64,000 nucleotides of DNA from Bacteroidota bacterium (lineage in GTDB: Bacteria; Bacteroidota; Bacteroidia; Bacteroidales; F082): the NCBI GenBank assembly GCA_016845175.1, contig JAERTD010000077.1, forward strand, positions 62,001-126,000, written 5' to 3'. Positions 28,392 through 37,661 of the stretch are shown piece by piece. The number at the start of each line of letters is the position of its first letter. The first letter of the stretch is position 1. The position numbers were made by a program, and so were the translations under genes. Below the pieces are notes generated by a model. The model saw only the letters and a list, made by a program, of their open reading frames with translations, searched no databases and had not been told where the DNA came from.

Positions 28392-30326
28392 ATGAACAAA
28401 AACTCCATCATAGGATTCGTATTAATAGCTGCTATTATGATTGGTTATACTCTTTGGGTAAGCCCATCACAGGAGGAGCTGGCCAAACAACAAGCCTATC
28501 AGGATTCCATAGCCAGAGTCCAGGAAGCAGATGCCCTTCAGCGGGCAGCACAAGCAAAATTGCTTCAGGAAGAGCAGAGCCAGCAGGAAGAAAGCAGTTT
28601 CAACAACAATGAACAGGCTACCACCATCGTAACCTCTGATGATTATCAGGAGCTGCAAGCCAAATATGCGGTATTTGCTAATTCAGCTGTGGGCGAAGAG
28701 AACAATTTTATCATTGAAACTGATATGGTAAAACTTGAGATTAGCAATCAGGGTGGTTTTGTAAAAAATGTGGAACTTAAAGATTTTCAAACTTACGACT
28801 CTCTACCCCTGATCTTATTTGATTCAGACCACACTGGTTTTGGTATTTCATTTTTTGCTGACAACCGTGTCATCAATACAGAAGACTTCTTTTTCAGAAA
28901 TGATGAGGGTCTTGATAATCACATTAAAGTAGCTCCCGGTGAAGATTTCAGGTTTAGTCTGCGCTTATATGCTGATGCTGGCGAAGGTGAATTTGACACC
29001 AACAAATACATTGAGTATTTGTATCACATTAAAGGTGATGACTATATGTTCGATTTTGATATCAACATAGTGAATTTGAATGATGTCATCTCAAGGAACA
29101 CCTCTTTTGTTGGGCTTAATTGGTATGCTGATGTGATCCAACAGGAAAAAACCATCGACCGGATGAATGGATCCACCATCTATTATAAATTCTATGAAGA
29201 TGATGTGGATTATTTATCTGAAACCGATGATGATGAGGAACAAATAAAAACCCAGCTTAAATGGATTTCCTTTAAGCAGCGCTTCTTTTCATCTACCATG
29301 ATTGCCAGAAACTCTTTTGGAAACGGCATTCTAAGAACTTTTGAAAAGGAAAATCCTGAGAATCAAAGGTATCTCAAGTCGATGTTCACAGAACTCGACA
29401 TTCCGGTTAATTTTAATGGTTCCACCAATATTCCTTTGTCCTTTTATTTTGGTCCCAACAAATTCCAAACTCTTAAGGGCTATAAAATGGATCTTGAGCG
29501 ACAGATACCCATTGGCTGGAGCTTTTTTCTTTTGGCCTGGATCAATGAATATATTGTGATACCTGTGTTTGCCTGGCTGGGTGGTTATGGCTGGAATTAT
29601 GGAATTGTGATACTGATACTCACCATTTTACTCAAAACCGCACTTTTCCCCATTGCCTATAAAACCTATCAGTCATCAGCAAAAATGCGGGTATTGAAAC
29701 CCGAAGTTGATGAGATATCGGCAAAATTCCCGAAAAAGGAAGATGCCATGAAAAAGCAACAAGCCGTGATGGGTCTATACAAGAAAGCAGGTGCTAACCC
29801 TGCTTCGGGATGTGTCCCCATGCTGTTGCAGATGCCCATCCTCATTGCCTTATTCCGCTTTTTCCCTGCTTCCATCGAGTTGCGCCAACAGAGTTTCCTG
29901 TGGGCACATGATTTATCAAGTTATGACTCAGTCATGAGTCTGCCTTTCGAAATTCCTTTCTATGGAGACCATGTGAGTTTATTTACCCTGTTAATGACGG
30001 TCTCTACCATTATCTACACCTATCTGAACAATCAGATGATGGGCTCTCAAACCCAGGCCATGCCAGGTATGAAAACCATGATGTATATGATGCCCATTAT
30101 GTTTTTAGGAATCTTTAATAGCTATGCTTCTGGTTTGAGCTATTATTATTTCCTTGCCAACGTAATCACCTTTGGCCAGATGTTTGTATTCAGAAAGACC
30201 ATTAACGAAAGTAAACTACGTGCACAAATTGAGGTAAACAAAAAGAAACCGGCCAAGAAGAAATCTGGATTTCAGAAGCGGCTCGAAGAAGCTGCCAAAC
30301 AAAGAGGGTATAAACCCAACAAATAA
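28392..30326 (+). CDS. yidC: Membrane protein insertase YidC (Oxa1 family)
   Basis: A 644-residue YidC of the long Gram-negative type. It starts with a membrane helix (IIGFVLIAAIMIGYTLWVS), has a large periplasmic beta domain (about 90-370) and the conserved insertase core (GWNYGIVILILTILLKTALFP, SAKMRVLKPEVDEI, ANPASGCVPMLLQMPILIALF), then a basic tail (KKKPAKKKSGFQKR). It inserts proteins into the inner membrane with or without SecYEG. The TonB-dependent receptor gene follows 20 bases later, possibly in one transcript. Confidence 0.97.
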   Translation: MNKNSIIGFVLIAAIMIGYTLWVSPSQEELAKQQAYQDSIARVQEADALQRAAQAKLLQEEQSQQEESSFNNNEQATTIVTSDDYQELQAKYAVFANSAVGEENNFIIETDMVKLEISNQGGFVKNVELKDFQTYDSLPLILFDSDHTGFGISFFADNRVINTEDFFFRNDEGLDNHIKVAPGEDFRFSLRLYADAGEGEFDTNKYIEYLYHIKGDDYMFDFDINIVNLNDVISRNTSFVGLNWYADVIQQEKTIDRMNGSTIYYKFYEDDVDYLSETDDDEEQIKTQLKWISFKQRFFSSTMIARNSFGNGILRTFEKENPENQRYLKSMFTELDIPVNFNGSTNIPLSFYFGPNKFQTLKGYKMDLERQIPIGWSFFLLAWINEYIVIPVFAWLGGYGWNYGIVILILTILLKTALFPIAYKTYQSSAKMRVLKPEVDEISAKFPKKEDAMKKQQAVMGLYKKAGANPASGCVPMLLQMPILIALFRFFPASIELRQQSFLWAHDLSSYDSVMSLPFEIPFYGDHVSLFTLLMTVSTIIYTYLNNQMMGSQTQAMPGMKTMMYMMPIMFLGIFNSYASGLSYYYFLANVITFGQMFVFRKTINESKLRAQIEVNKKKPAKKKSGFQKRLEEAAKQRGYKPNK

Positions 30327-30346
30327 CCAACGGCCCTAGTACCATC

Positions 30347-32761
30347 GTGAAAAATTTCCAGCTCATATTACTAAGCTGTATGCTTTGTTGTACAGGCTTA
30401 CATCAAGCCTATTCACAACAGGTATTTATATATGATCAGCAAACAGGCAATCCCATTGCTGATGTCAGTATATTCAATGATGATCGTACGATATCGGGCT
30501 TAACCAACGAACTTGGTCTGGTAAGTATTACAGCTTTCGACCTCGAGGAGACCATCAATTTTCAGCACACAGCCTATGAGGATATGAAACTTAACAAGGC
30601 TCTCATAGAAAAGATGAAGTTTAAAGTGGCACTCCATGAAAAGCTTATCGACCTCAATGAAGTAGTGGTTTCTGCCAGTCGATGGGAGGAAAATACTGCT
30701 GAGATCCCCAATAAGATTGAAGTCATCAAAGCCAAGGATATTATCTTTCATAACCCTGCCACTTCTGCTGATATGTTAGCTTCTGGAAATGAAGTGTTTG
30801 TTCAGAAAAGCCAATCTGGAGGCGGAAGCCCGATGATCAGAGGATTTGCAGCAAATAAGATCTTATTTATGCTGGATGGTGTTCGAATGAACAATGCCAT
30901 TTATCGCAGTGGTAATGTGCATAATGTTCTTCAGGCCGATGTGAACAGTGTGGCTTCAGCTGAAGTTATTTTTGGTCCAGGTACCAATATTTATGGGAGT
31001 GATGCCTTGGGAGGTGTGGTGGATATCCACCTGATGAAACCCAAATTGTATACTACCGAAAAATGGCAATCCAGTGGACATGCTGTAGCCAGAATAGCCT
31101 CAGCCGACTTCGAAAGAACCTTGCATGCAGACATCAATTTTGGCAATAACAAATGGGGGTTCCTCGCTATGGTTTCCTACAGCAAATTTGATGACCTGAC
31201 CATGGGAAGCCTCCACAACGATTACAACCAACGCTGGCATTATGCTGAACGCATTAATGGTTTGGATAGTTTAGTAAACAATTCAGACCCGAACAAACAA
31301 GTGTTTTCGGCTTATGATCAGTTAAGTATCATTTCTAAGGTCAAAAATAAGTTCAGCAAACATATCGAATGGTCCTTTAACCTCTACCTGACAACCACCG
31401 GAGAAGTACCTCGCTATGATCGTTTGTTTCAGCCTTCAGAGGATGGACTCAAATATGCAGAATGGAATTATAGTCCACAACGATGGCTCATGAACAGTCT
31501 GGAACTGGATTTCAAAAGAAAAACCAGGATATATGATCAGGCAGCTGTGAAGATGGCTTATCAGAATGTTCAGGAGGGACGTAACGACAGAAAATTTGGT
31601 GATGATTGGTTACGAAAACGTGTGGAAAAAGTAGACATCCTCTCATTTTCAGCCGATTTCGACAAAAAATTCAGGAAAAAAAGTTATATATATTATGGCT
31701 TTGCTTTGTCCTATAACAAAGTCAATTCGAGCGGTGAAGCCCTGAATATCCTCACTCAGGAAGAGCAGAAGGTTGCCAGTCGCTACCCTGATGGTGGATC
31801 TGATTATTTTCAGGGAGGCATCTACCTGAGCTATAAGAAGAATTTCTCGAAACTACCTTTCAGTTTTTTGGCCGGTGCCCGATACTCCTATGTTAGTCTG
31901 AGTTCTGAATTTGTTGACACCAGCTTTTACCAGCTTCCCTATGATAAGATCACTTTGAAGAATAGCGCACTTACCGCCAATGCCGGATTGGTATATCGTC
32001 CGGGATGGTGGCAGCTAAACCTCAATTTATCTTCAGGATTCCGTGCTCCCAACCTGGATGATGTAGCTAAAGTTTTTGATTCTGAACCTGGTAATGTGGT
32101 AGTCCCGAATGAAGATTTGAAGCCTGAGTACCTTTATAATGTGGATGTTGGCTTCTCCTATAATTTCAATGGAAAGGCCAGATTTGAGGTCACTACATTC
32201 TACTCGTATTTACTGGATGCCATGGTCAGAAGGGATTTCCAACTCAATGGTCAGGATTCTATCCTTTATGATGGTGAAATGAGCAAGGTTCAAGCCGTTG
32301 TTAATGCAGGAAGCGCACAAGTATACGGAGCCAGCGGCAAACTGAATGTGAAATTGACCAAGGGCCTGGGATTTACCACTCATATCTCCTATATCAGAGG
32401 TGAAGATGATCAGGGAGATGCCATGAGACACGCTCCACCATTATACGGTAGTACATCATTGAACTATGAGGTGAGCAGGTTGAAGGTAAAACTATCGGCT
32501 GTGTACAACACAGAAGTGAGTTACGAAAGACTGGCTCCCGAGGAGAGAAATAAGGCCTATATGTACGCAACCGATGCCAATGGGAACCCCTATGCCCCTG
32601 CCTGGTGGACTTTAAATTTTAATGGAAGCTATGCTTTTAATGAGCGGTTTTTATTCACTTTCGGAATTTCAAATATTCTGGATTACCGCTACCGGCCTTA
32701 TGCTTCAGGAATAGCAGCTGGTGGAAGAAGTTTTATCACTGCATTCCGATACGCATTTTAA
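30347..32761 (+). CDS. TonB-dependent outer membrane receptor, probable haem/haemoprotein type
   Basis: An 804-residue receptor with a signal peptide ending HQAYSQQ, a carboxypeptidase-like N-terminal domain (about 25-100), a plug (VVVSASRWEENTAEIPNKIEV, ILFMLDGVRMNNAIYRSG, IYGSDALGGVVDI) and a 22-strand barrel ending FITAFRYAF. The MNNAIYRSGNVHN stretch and the SGFRAPNLDD ... VVPNEDLKPE region resemble the FRAP and NPNL boxes of HmuR-type haem receptors; this is family knowledge applied by eye. The next gene is a truncated haemoglobin, which supports a haem link. Start codon GTG. Confidence 0.88.
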   Translation: MKNFQLILLSCMLCCTGLHQAYSQQVFIYDQQTGNPIADVSIFNDDRTISGLTNELGLVSITAFDLEETINFQHTAYEDMKLNKALIEKMKFKVALHEKLIDLNEVVVSASRWEENTAEIPNKIEVIKAKDIIFHNPATSADMLASGNEVFVQKSQSGGGSPMIRGFAANKILFMLDGVRMNNAIYRSGNVHNVLQADVNSVASAEVIFGPGTNIYGSDALGGVVDIHLMKPKLYTTEKWQSSGHAVARIASADFERTLHADINFGNNKWGFLAMVSYSKFDDLTMGSLHNDYNQRWHYAERINGLDSLVNNSDPNKQVFSAYDQLSIISKVKNKFSKHIEWSFNLYLTTTGEVPRYDRLFQPSEDGLKYAEWNYSPQRWLMNSLELDFKRKTRIYDQAAVKMAYQNVQEGRNDRKFGDDWLRKRVEKVDILSFSADFDKKFRKKSYIYYGFALSYNKVNSSGEALNILTQEEQKVASRYPDGGSDYFQGGIYLSYKKNFSKLPFSFLAGARYSYVSLSSEFVDTSFYQLPYDKITLKNSALTANAGLVYRPGWWQLNLNLSSGFRAPNLDDVAKVFDSEPGNVVVPNEDLKPEYLYNVDVGFSYNFNGKARFEVTTFYSYLLDAMVRRDFQLNGQDSILYDGEMSKVQAVVNAGSAQVYGASGKLNVKLTKGLGFTTHISYIRGEDDQGDAMRHAPPLYGSTSLNYEVSRLKVKLSAVYNTEVSYERLAPEERNKAYMYATDANGNPYAPAWWTLNFNGSYAFNERFLFTFGISNILDYRYRPYASGIAAGGRSFITAFRYAF

Positions 32762-32765
32762 GCTT

Positions 32766-33131
32766 ATGAAGATTAGTAAATACGAAACCATTGGTGCCGC
32801 TGCCATTAAGAAACTAATCGCGGATTTTTATCAGGAGATAAAAACTGACGAGGTCCTGCGTCCCATGTACAAGGATGATCTGGAAGCTGCTGAAGAAAGA
32901 CTGTATCTGTTTATGGTTCAGTATTTGGGTGGCCCAGACCTCTACAATCAGAAAAGAGGCTTGCCAAAACTAAAAATGAGACATATGGTTTTTCCGGTGG
33001 ATGATAAAGCCATTGAGCATTGGCTTAACTGTATGAAAACAGCATTGGACAAATCAGAAATTGATGAGGTTAACCGCTCGTTTCTTTGGCATTATTTTAA
33101 ACAAACAGCTGTTTTTCTTAAAAACCGCTAG
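32766..33131 (+). CDS. Group II truncated haemoglobin
   Basis: A 121-residue globin of the trHbO class. The match to the family is close: EAAEERLYLFMVQYLGGPDL, then KLKMRHMVFPVDD with the proximal histidine H73, and WLNCM with the group II tryptophan G8 (W86). The B10 tyrosine is Y22 in DFYQEI. Such globins bind O2 and NO and may scavenge NO or peroxide. I start it at the ATG at 32766, four bases after the receptor stop; an earlier in-frame start would overlap the receptor gene. It ends two bases from the convergent Rrf2 gene. Confidence 0.92.
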   Translation: MKISKYETIGAAAIKKLIADFYQEIKTDEVLRPMYKDDLEAAEERLYLFMVQYLGGPDLYNQKRGLPKLKMRHMVFPVDDKAIEHWLNCMKTALDKSEIDEVNRSFLWHYFKQTAVFLKNR

Positions 33132-33133
33132 GA

Positions 33134-33583
33134 TCAGGACGCCTCTTTCTTGGATTTGAGATTTCTCGACTGGTCGTTTTTATGCATATAATGCTGTAGG
33201 GTATGCTCCTGCAAATACTTCACAAATTCTTCAGTCATTTTGATGGTCATATCTTCAAACAGACAATCTCCAAAGGGACATTTGTCTTTGTTCATCGGGC
33301 ATTTTGAATTAATAATTTTGCCTTCTATGGCCTCGTAAATCTCAAGCAGACTAATTTCTGCCGGTTCATGTGTTAGGTAAAAACCTCCTGCAGGCCCCCT
33401 GTGCGAACCCAGAAAACCATCCTTGACTAGTTTCTGTAAAATCTTGGCAACATGATATTTAGAGCTCCCCGTTTTTTCGGATATATAGTTCACATTTACC
33501 TGCTTTGAGTCATTCCTGGCAATGATAACCATAGAGTGCAGGGCGATGGTAACTGCTTCTGTTATATTGAGTAATTTGGCCAT
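33134..33583 (-). CDS. Rrf2-family transcription regulator with cysteine cluster
   Basis: A 149-residue protein with the Rrf2 winged helix (KQVNVNYISEKTGSSKYHVAKILQKL, then GPAGGFYLTHEPAEISLLEIYEAIEG). Three cysteines at C95, C102 and C107 (C-x6-C-x4-C) lie where IscR and NsrR hold an iron-sulfur cluster, although the spacing differs from the usual C-x5-C-x5-C. That suggests a cluster-based sensor of NO, oxidant or iron. Its gene faces the truncated globin. The putative promoter at 33610-33639 would leave a leader of about 20 bases. Confidence 0.9.
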   Translation of the reverse strand: MAKLLNITEAVTIALHSMVIIARNDSKQVNVNYISEKTGSSKYHVAKILQKLVKDGFLGSHRGPAGGFYLTHEPAEISLLEIYEAIEGKIINSKCPMNKDKCPFGDCLFEDMTIKMTEEFVKYLQEHTLQHYMHKNDQSRNLKSKKEAS

Positions 33584-33609
33584 TGATGCTTAAATAAGTA
33601 ATTCATTAC

Positions 33610-33639
33610 CAAAATTACCAATTCCAAACATAAGTCAAA
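33610..33639 (-). promoter_or_regulatory. Putative Bacteroidota promoter for the Rrf2 gene
   Basis: On the minus strand a TTTG (33636-33639) is followed after 18 bases by TAATTTTG (33610-33617), close to TTTG-N19-TAnnTTTG. The Rrf2 start lies 26 bases further. Confidence 0.55.
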
Positions 33640-33700
33640 ATAAAACTGATTTCCAAGGCTTATTTAGAAGGAATTCAATTAGTCAACAACAGTAGCATAC

Positions 33701-33713
33701 TTTAGTTACTAAA
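33701..33713. promoter_or_regulatory. Palindrome TTTAGT-T-ACTAAA upstream of the metal exporter gene
   Basis: A perfect 13-base inverted repeat between the divergent Rrf2 and ArsP_2-type genes. Its half-sites (TTAGT, ACTAA) recur in inverted order at 33780-33793, so it could be an operator. Inference only. Confidence 0.35.
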
Positions 33714-33779
33714 CTATCGTCCCCTAAAAAAACTTAGATAAATGTTTATAATAATTTCAACTTCTTAAAAGCCATCCTT

Positions 33780-33797
33780 ACTAAATACTTAGTTTTG
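33780..33797 (+). promoter_or_regulatory. Second ACTAA-N4-TTAGT repeat overlapping a putative -7 element
   Basis: ACTAA (33780-33784) and TTAGT (33789-33793) flank ATAC, and the element TAGTTTTG (TAnnTTTG) occupies 33790-33797, 20 bases before the ATG of the exporter gene. A repressor on the repeat would block the promoter. Confidence 0.4.
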
Positions 33798-33817
33798 GAG
33801 CAAAATCTATCATACCC

Positions 33818-34900
33818 ATGTTGGAAGCATTTTCCGTACTTAAACAAAGCCTGACCATCACACTTTTTGTATTATCGATGATGTTGATTATCGAATACCT
33901 TAATGTATTTACAAGGGGTGTATGGAGCAAAGGTTTGAAAGCCAGCCCATGGAAGCAGGTAATATTTGCTGCGCTTTTGGGTGTCATCCCCGGATGTTTG
34001 GGTGCCTATACAGCTGTATCTTTGTATGTTCATAACCTTTTCAGTACCGGGGCTTTGGTTGCAGCCATGATTGCCACTTCAGGTGATGAAGCCTTTCTTA
34101 TGTTTTCAGTGATCCCTGACACCGCGCTGATCATACATTTAATACTTTTCGTTGTAGCCATAATTGCAGGTTTGTTGGTCAACCGATTTTGGAAAAAGAA
34201 ACTGTTTAAGCAAAAGGAAATGGATTTTCACATCCATAGTGATGAGCCTGATTGTATTTGCTGGGATCCAAAAGTATTGATGGGTCAGATAAAGAATATG
34301 AGTTTCATCCGACTGTCACTCACAGGCATCCTTATTTTCATCATGGGTGCGGTATTGGTGGCCATGGGTCAGCATGAGCACGCCATCGATTTGACACCAG
34401 GTTTATCAACAGAAGGAGGGCATCACCACCATATGCATCCTTCATGGATAAATATGACATTTTTAATTGTGACTGGAATATCCATGTTTGTGGTACTCAC
34501 GGTAAATGACCATTTCCTTAAAGAACATCTCTGGAAACATATCATCAAAAAGCATTTTGTAAGGGTGTTGTTATGGACCTTCTTCACTTTATTGATCATA
34601 CATCTGCTGGGTCATTATTTTCATTTGGATGAACTTATAAGTGGGAATTTATATTGGGTGCTCCTCATCGCTGTTCTGGTAGGTATTATACCTGAATCCG
34701 GACCACATTTTGTGTTTGTGCTCTTGTTTGCCTCTGGATCATTGCCATTGAGCATCTTATTGGCAAGTTCGATCGTACAGGATGGTCATGGCAGCCTTCC
34801 CCTGCTGGCTGAATCCAGACGTAGTTTCATATTTGTAAAAGGAGTGAATATTCTCATTGGTCTGCTTGTTGGGTTTATTGGCTTATCACTTGGTTTTTAG
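33818..34900 (+). CDS. ArsP_2-type putative heavy-metal/manganese exporter
   Basis: A 360-residue integral membrane protein with about ten helices, matching the pattern I know as ArsP_2 (putative 10-TM heavy-metal exporter, PF11449). Signature parts are AALLGVIPGCLGAYTAVSLY and MIATSGDEAFLMFSVIPD in the first half, and VGIIPESGPHFVFVLLFASG with SSIVQDGHGSLPLLAESR in the second. The two halves look like an inverted repeat of the same hairpin (GVIPGCLG and GIIPESGP). A loop around residue 185-210 is rich in histidine (HEHAID, GGHHHHMHP) and could bind metal. The substrate is not proven. Confidence 0.8.
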   Translation: MLEAFSVLKQSLTITLFVLSMMLIIEYLNVFTRGVWSKGLKASPWKQVIFAALLGVIPGCLGAYTAVSLYVHNLFSTGALVAAMIATSGDEAFLMFSVIPDTALIIHLILFVVAIIAGLLVNRFWKKKLFKQKEMDFHIHSDEPDCICWDPKVLMGQIKNMSFIRLSLTGILIFIMGAVLVAMGQHEHAIDLTPGLSTEGGHHHHMHPSWINMTFLIVTGISMFVVLTVNDHFLKEHLWKHIIKKHFVRVLLWTFFTLLIIHLLGHYFHLDELISGNLYWVLLIAVLVGIIPESGPHFVFVLLFASGSLPLSILLASSIVQDGHGSLPLLAESRRSFIFVKGVNILIGLLVGFIGLSLGF

Positions 34901-35061
34901 ATATTTACATTTATTTATTGAGGTTTTTCTCAGGATCATCGACAGATTTATTCTGGGGTTGGATTGTGTGAAGTAACACCATTTTTCCCAACTAAAAATA
35001 GTCATGTATCTCCATTATTCTCATAATCTAAAAAAATCATTCCAACAAGATTAGAATTCAC

Positions 35062-35069
35062 TAGTTTTG
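35062..35069 (+). promoter_or_regulatory. Putative -7 element for cysH
   Basis: TAGTTTTG (TAnnTTTG) ends at 35069, 21 bases before the ATG at 35090. It overlaps an upstream in-frame GTG, which argues that the GTG is not the start. Confidence 0.45.
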
Positions 35070-35089
35070 TGCATCCAAATGTATACTTT

Positions 35090-35797
35090 ATGATTCAGGA
35101 AACTCAAATTAGAGCATGGAACAAGGACTTTGAAAAGGCCTCAGCATCAGAAGTTTTAGACTTTTTTCTTGCTCATTTTAATGAAAAGATAGCTTTGTCT
35201 TCCAGCCTTGGTCTGGAGGATCAGGTGCTCACCCAAATGGTTTGTGAAATTGATCCGGAAACCTCCATATTTACCTTGGATACCGGCCGCTTATTTCCTG
35301 AAACCTATGATTTGATTGATCGAAGCAGTAAAAAATACAAAACTGAAATAAAAATCTATTTTCCAGAGGCTACGGAAGTTGAAAAACTAGTTTCAGAAGG
35401 AGGAATCAACCTTTTTTATGACAGCATTGAGAACCGAAAGCAGTGCTGTTATATCAGGAAGTTGAAACCGCTTTCAAAGGCCTTAAGCGGACTGGATGCC
35501 TGGATTACCGGTCTCAGAAGAGAGCAGTCGGTTACAAGAACTGATATGCAGGTGGTGGAATGGGATGCTGTCAACCAATTAATAAAAATTAACCCCTTGA
35601 TCGACTGGACAGAATCAGATGTATTATCTTATATTGACCAACATAATGTCCCAGTGAATCCGCTGCACAACAAAGGCTTTGCAAGTATAGGTTGTCAGCC
35701 TTGTACTAGAGCCATAGAGCCAGGTGAGGATGTTAGGGCAGGACGTTGGTGGTGGGAAAACCCAGAAACCAAGGAGTGCGGTTTGCATAAACGCTAG
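35090..35797 (+). CDS. cysH: Phosphoadenylyl/adenylyl-sulfate reductase, iron-sulfur (APS-type) form
   Basis: A 235-residue enzyme with SSLGLEDQVLTQM (nucleotide loop), FTLDTGRLFPETY and the C-terminal catalytic cysteine C230 in KECGLHKR. Cysteine pairs C119-C120 (RKQCCYIRK) and C202/C205 (GCQPC) are the ligands of the [4Fe-4S] cluster of assimilatory APS reductases, so APS rather than PAPS is the likely substrate. It makes sulfite with thioredoxin. I start at ATG 35090 because a promoter element covers the earlier GTG. Other sulfate genes are not nearby. Confidence 0.93.
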   Translation: MIQETQIRAWNKDFEKASASEVLDFFLAHFNEKIALSSSLGLEDQVLTQMVCEIDPETSIFTLDTGRLFPETYDLIDRSSKKYKTEIKIYFPEATEVEKLVSEGGINLFYDSIENRKQCCYIRKLKPLSKALSGLDAWITGLRREQSVTRTDMQVVEWDAVNQLIKINPLIDWTESDVLSYIDQHNVPVNPLHNKGFASIGCQPCTRAIEPGEDVRAGRWWWENPETKECGLHKR

Positions 35798-35857
35798 TAG
35801 CTGGCGTGGATGAAATAATCTTCTTTACAAATAATTAATTCTGCAAACACCTCAAGT

Positions 35858-37150
35858 GTGCACCGAAAAATACTAGACCTGGCCGTACCCAATATTGTAA
35901 CCAATATTACTGTGCCTCTGTTGGGTCTGGTAGATCTCGCTATGATGGGTCACCTGAACAACCCCATTTATATAGGTGCCATTGCCCTGGGTGGAGCCAT
36001 TTTTAGTGTGATCTATATGGGATTTGGTTTCTTACGAATGGGAACCAGCGGGTTTACTGCTCAAGCCTTTGGTGCAAAGGACACCAAAGAAATCCAGTAT
36101 ATCCTGGTGCGATCCACCTTTGTAGCCTTTGCCCTGGCACTCCTGCTACTGATACTACAATATCCTATCCAATGGCTGGCCTTCCTATTACTGGACGGCA
36201 GTACTGAGGTAAAGGAACTGGCGAAGGAATACTTTTATATCAGAATTCTGGCAGCACCGGCAACTTTGGGACTTTATGCGCTGTATGGCTGGTATCTTGG
36301 CTTGCAAAACGCCAAGATCCCCATGGTCATTGCCATCAGCATCAATTTGATCAATATTGGGATGAACTTTGTATTTATAAAGGTATTCGGCATGAAATCG
36401 GATGGTGTAGCCTGGGCCAGTGTGTTGGCACAATACTCAGGTTTAATCCTGGCCGCACTATTCCTGTTCAGCCGCTACAAAAACTATGTGCGCATCATAT
36501 CATTCAATAAAGCCTTGCAGTGGCAAGCATTGAAAAGGTTCTTCATAGTAAATTCAGATATCTTTATCAGGACCCTCCTACTCATACTCACCCTCACCTT
36601 TTTCACCAGCCAGTCTGCAAAAATCAGTGACGAAATTCTTGCCATCAATACACTTTTATTCCAGTTTTTCTTCATCTTCTCTTATTTCCTCGATGGCTTT
36701 GCCTTTGCCGGGGAAGCTTTGGTTGGAAAATTCAAAGGTGCGGCTGATAACCTTCAGTTAAAGCTTGGTATTCAGAAATTATTTCAATGGAACTGGGGAA
36801 TGTCTATCATAGCTGTATTTCTTTTCTATCTGTTTACCCAACCTATTCTAAACCTACTGACCAGTGATGCCAAGATCATTCAAACAGCACTGGAATACAG
36901 GTATTGGGTCATCTTACTCCCACTGACCAGTGGAGCTGCCTTTATATGGGATGGTATATATATAGGAGTAACGGCTTCCAAAGCCATGCGAAATACGATG
37001 ATAGTTTCTTCCTTATTGATTTTCCTGCCGGCCTACTATCTGAGCCTGCCCTATATGGGAAATCATAGCCTCTGGTTCGCGCTGAATGTATTTATGTTAA
37101 GCAGAAGTTTGCTCATGTGGATTATGGCTCCTTCTGCTGTTTTCAAATAG
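35858..37150 (+). CDS. MATE-family multidrug/DinF-like exporter
   Basis: A 430-residue integral membrane protein with 12 helices. It begins ILDLAVPNIVTNITVPLLGLVDLAMMGHL, the usual MATE/DinF start, followed by FLRMGTSGFTAQAFGAKD. The seventh helix region FFIFSYFLDGFAFAGEALVGK also fits the DinF subgroup, with acidic residues that often bind the driving proton or sodium. It exports organic cations or other drugs; the substrate is unknown. Start codon is GTG at 35858, 60 bases after cysH. Confidence 0.9.
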   Translation: MHRKILDLAVPNIVTNITVPLLGLVDLAMMGHLNNPIYIGAIALGGAIFSVIYMGFGFLRMGTSGFTAQAFGAKDTKEIQYILVRSTFVAFALALLLLILQYPIQWLAFLLLDGSTEVKELAKEYFYIRILAAPATLGLYALYGWYLGLQNAKIPMVIAISINLINIGMNFVFIKVFGMKSDGVAWASVLAQYSGLILAALFLFSRYKNYVRIISFNKALQWQALKRFFIVNSDIFIRTLLLILTLTFFTSQSAKISDEILAINTLLFQFFFIFSYFLDGFAFAGEALVGKFKGAADNLQLKLGIQKLFQWNWGMSIIAVFLFYLFTQPILNLLTSDAKIIQTALEYRYWVILLPLTSGAAFIWDGIYIGVTASKAMRNTMIVSSLLIFLPAYYLSLPYMGNHSLWFALNVFMLSRSLLMWIMAPSAVFK

Positions 37151-37284
37151 GAAAGCTGCTCTATTTCTGTTATTTCTGGCAAATCTCTCAGGTACACATA
37201 TTTTTTTTATTCATTTTTTTCGAACTATATCTATCTGTTAACCTGATACTTAATCAAGTTTCTGAGAAGTTATTTCATTTTTTA

Positions 37285-37331
37285 TAGTACTATGTCTTGC
37301 ATAGTACTAGGTTTTGTATTAGTTTTGCTGC
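37285..37331 (+). promoter_or_regulatory. PadR-type operator on a promoter just before the padR gene
   Basis: A perfect inverted repeat TAGTACTATG (37285-37294) and CATAGTACTA (37300-37309) encloses TCTTG. The CTTG at 37296-37299 can be the -33 box, 20 bases before a TAGTTTTG -7 element at 37320-37327. The ATG of the padR gene follows four bases later, so the transcript may be leaderless. Binding of PadR here would block its own promoter. Confidence 0.6.
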
Positions 37332-37655
37332 ATGAAGTTAGAAAAATCAAATGCTCAAATGAGGAAAGGTGTGCTGGAGCTTTGCATACTTTCCATAATC
37401 TCCGATAAGGAGGTGTACACCTCGGACATATTGTCCGCCATGAAAAAAGCTGAATTATTAGTGGTGGAAGGAACCATATACCCTTTACTGACAAGGCTTA
37501 AAAATGAGGGTATCCTCACCTATCGCTGGGAAGAATCCAGTTCGGGACCACCGCGAAAATACTTTAGCCTTACGGATTCAGGCAAAGAAACATTGATACA
37601 GCTAAAGGAAAGCTGGAAATCTTTAACCAAATCAGTACAACAAATTATAAAATAA
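37332..37655 (+). CDS. PadR-family transcriptional regulator
   Basis: A 107-residue winged-helix protein: QMRKGVLELCILSIISDKEVY, then AELLVVEGTIYPLLTRLKNEGIL and the wing SSGPPRKYFSLTDSGKETL, all typical of small PadR (subfamily 2) proteins. These repress stress or transporter genes and usually their own. A perfect palindrome lies just upstream. The PspC-domain gene begins six bases after the stop, which is the classic PadR-PspC pairing seen in many Bacteroidota and Gram-positives. Confidence 0.93.
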   Translation: MKLEKSNAQMRKGVLELCILSIISDKEVYTSDILSAMKKAELLVVEGTIYPLLTRLKNEGILTYRWEESSSGPPRKYFSLTDSGKETLIQLKESWKSLTKSVQQIIK

Positions 37656-37661
37656 AGAACA

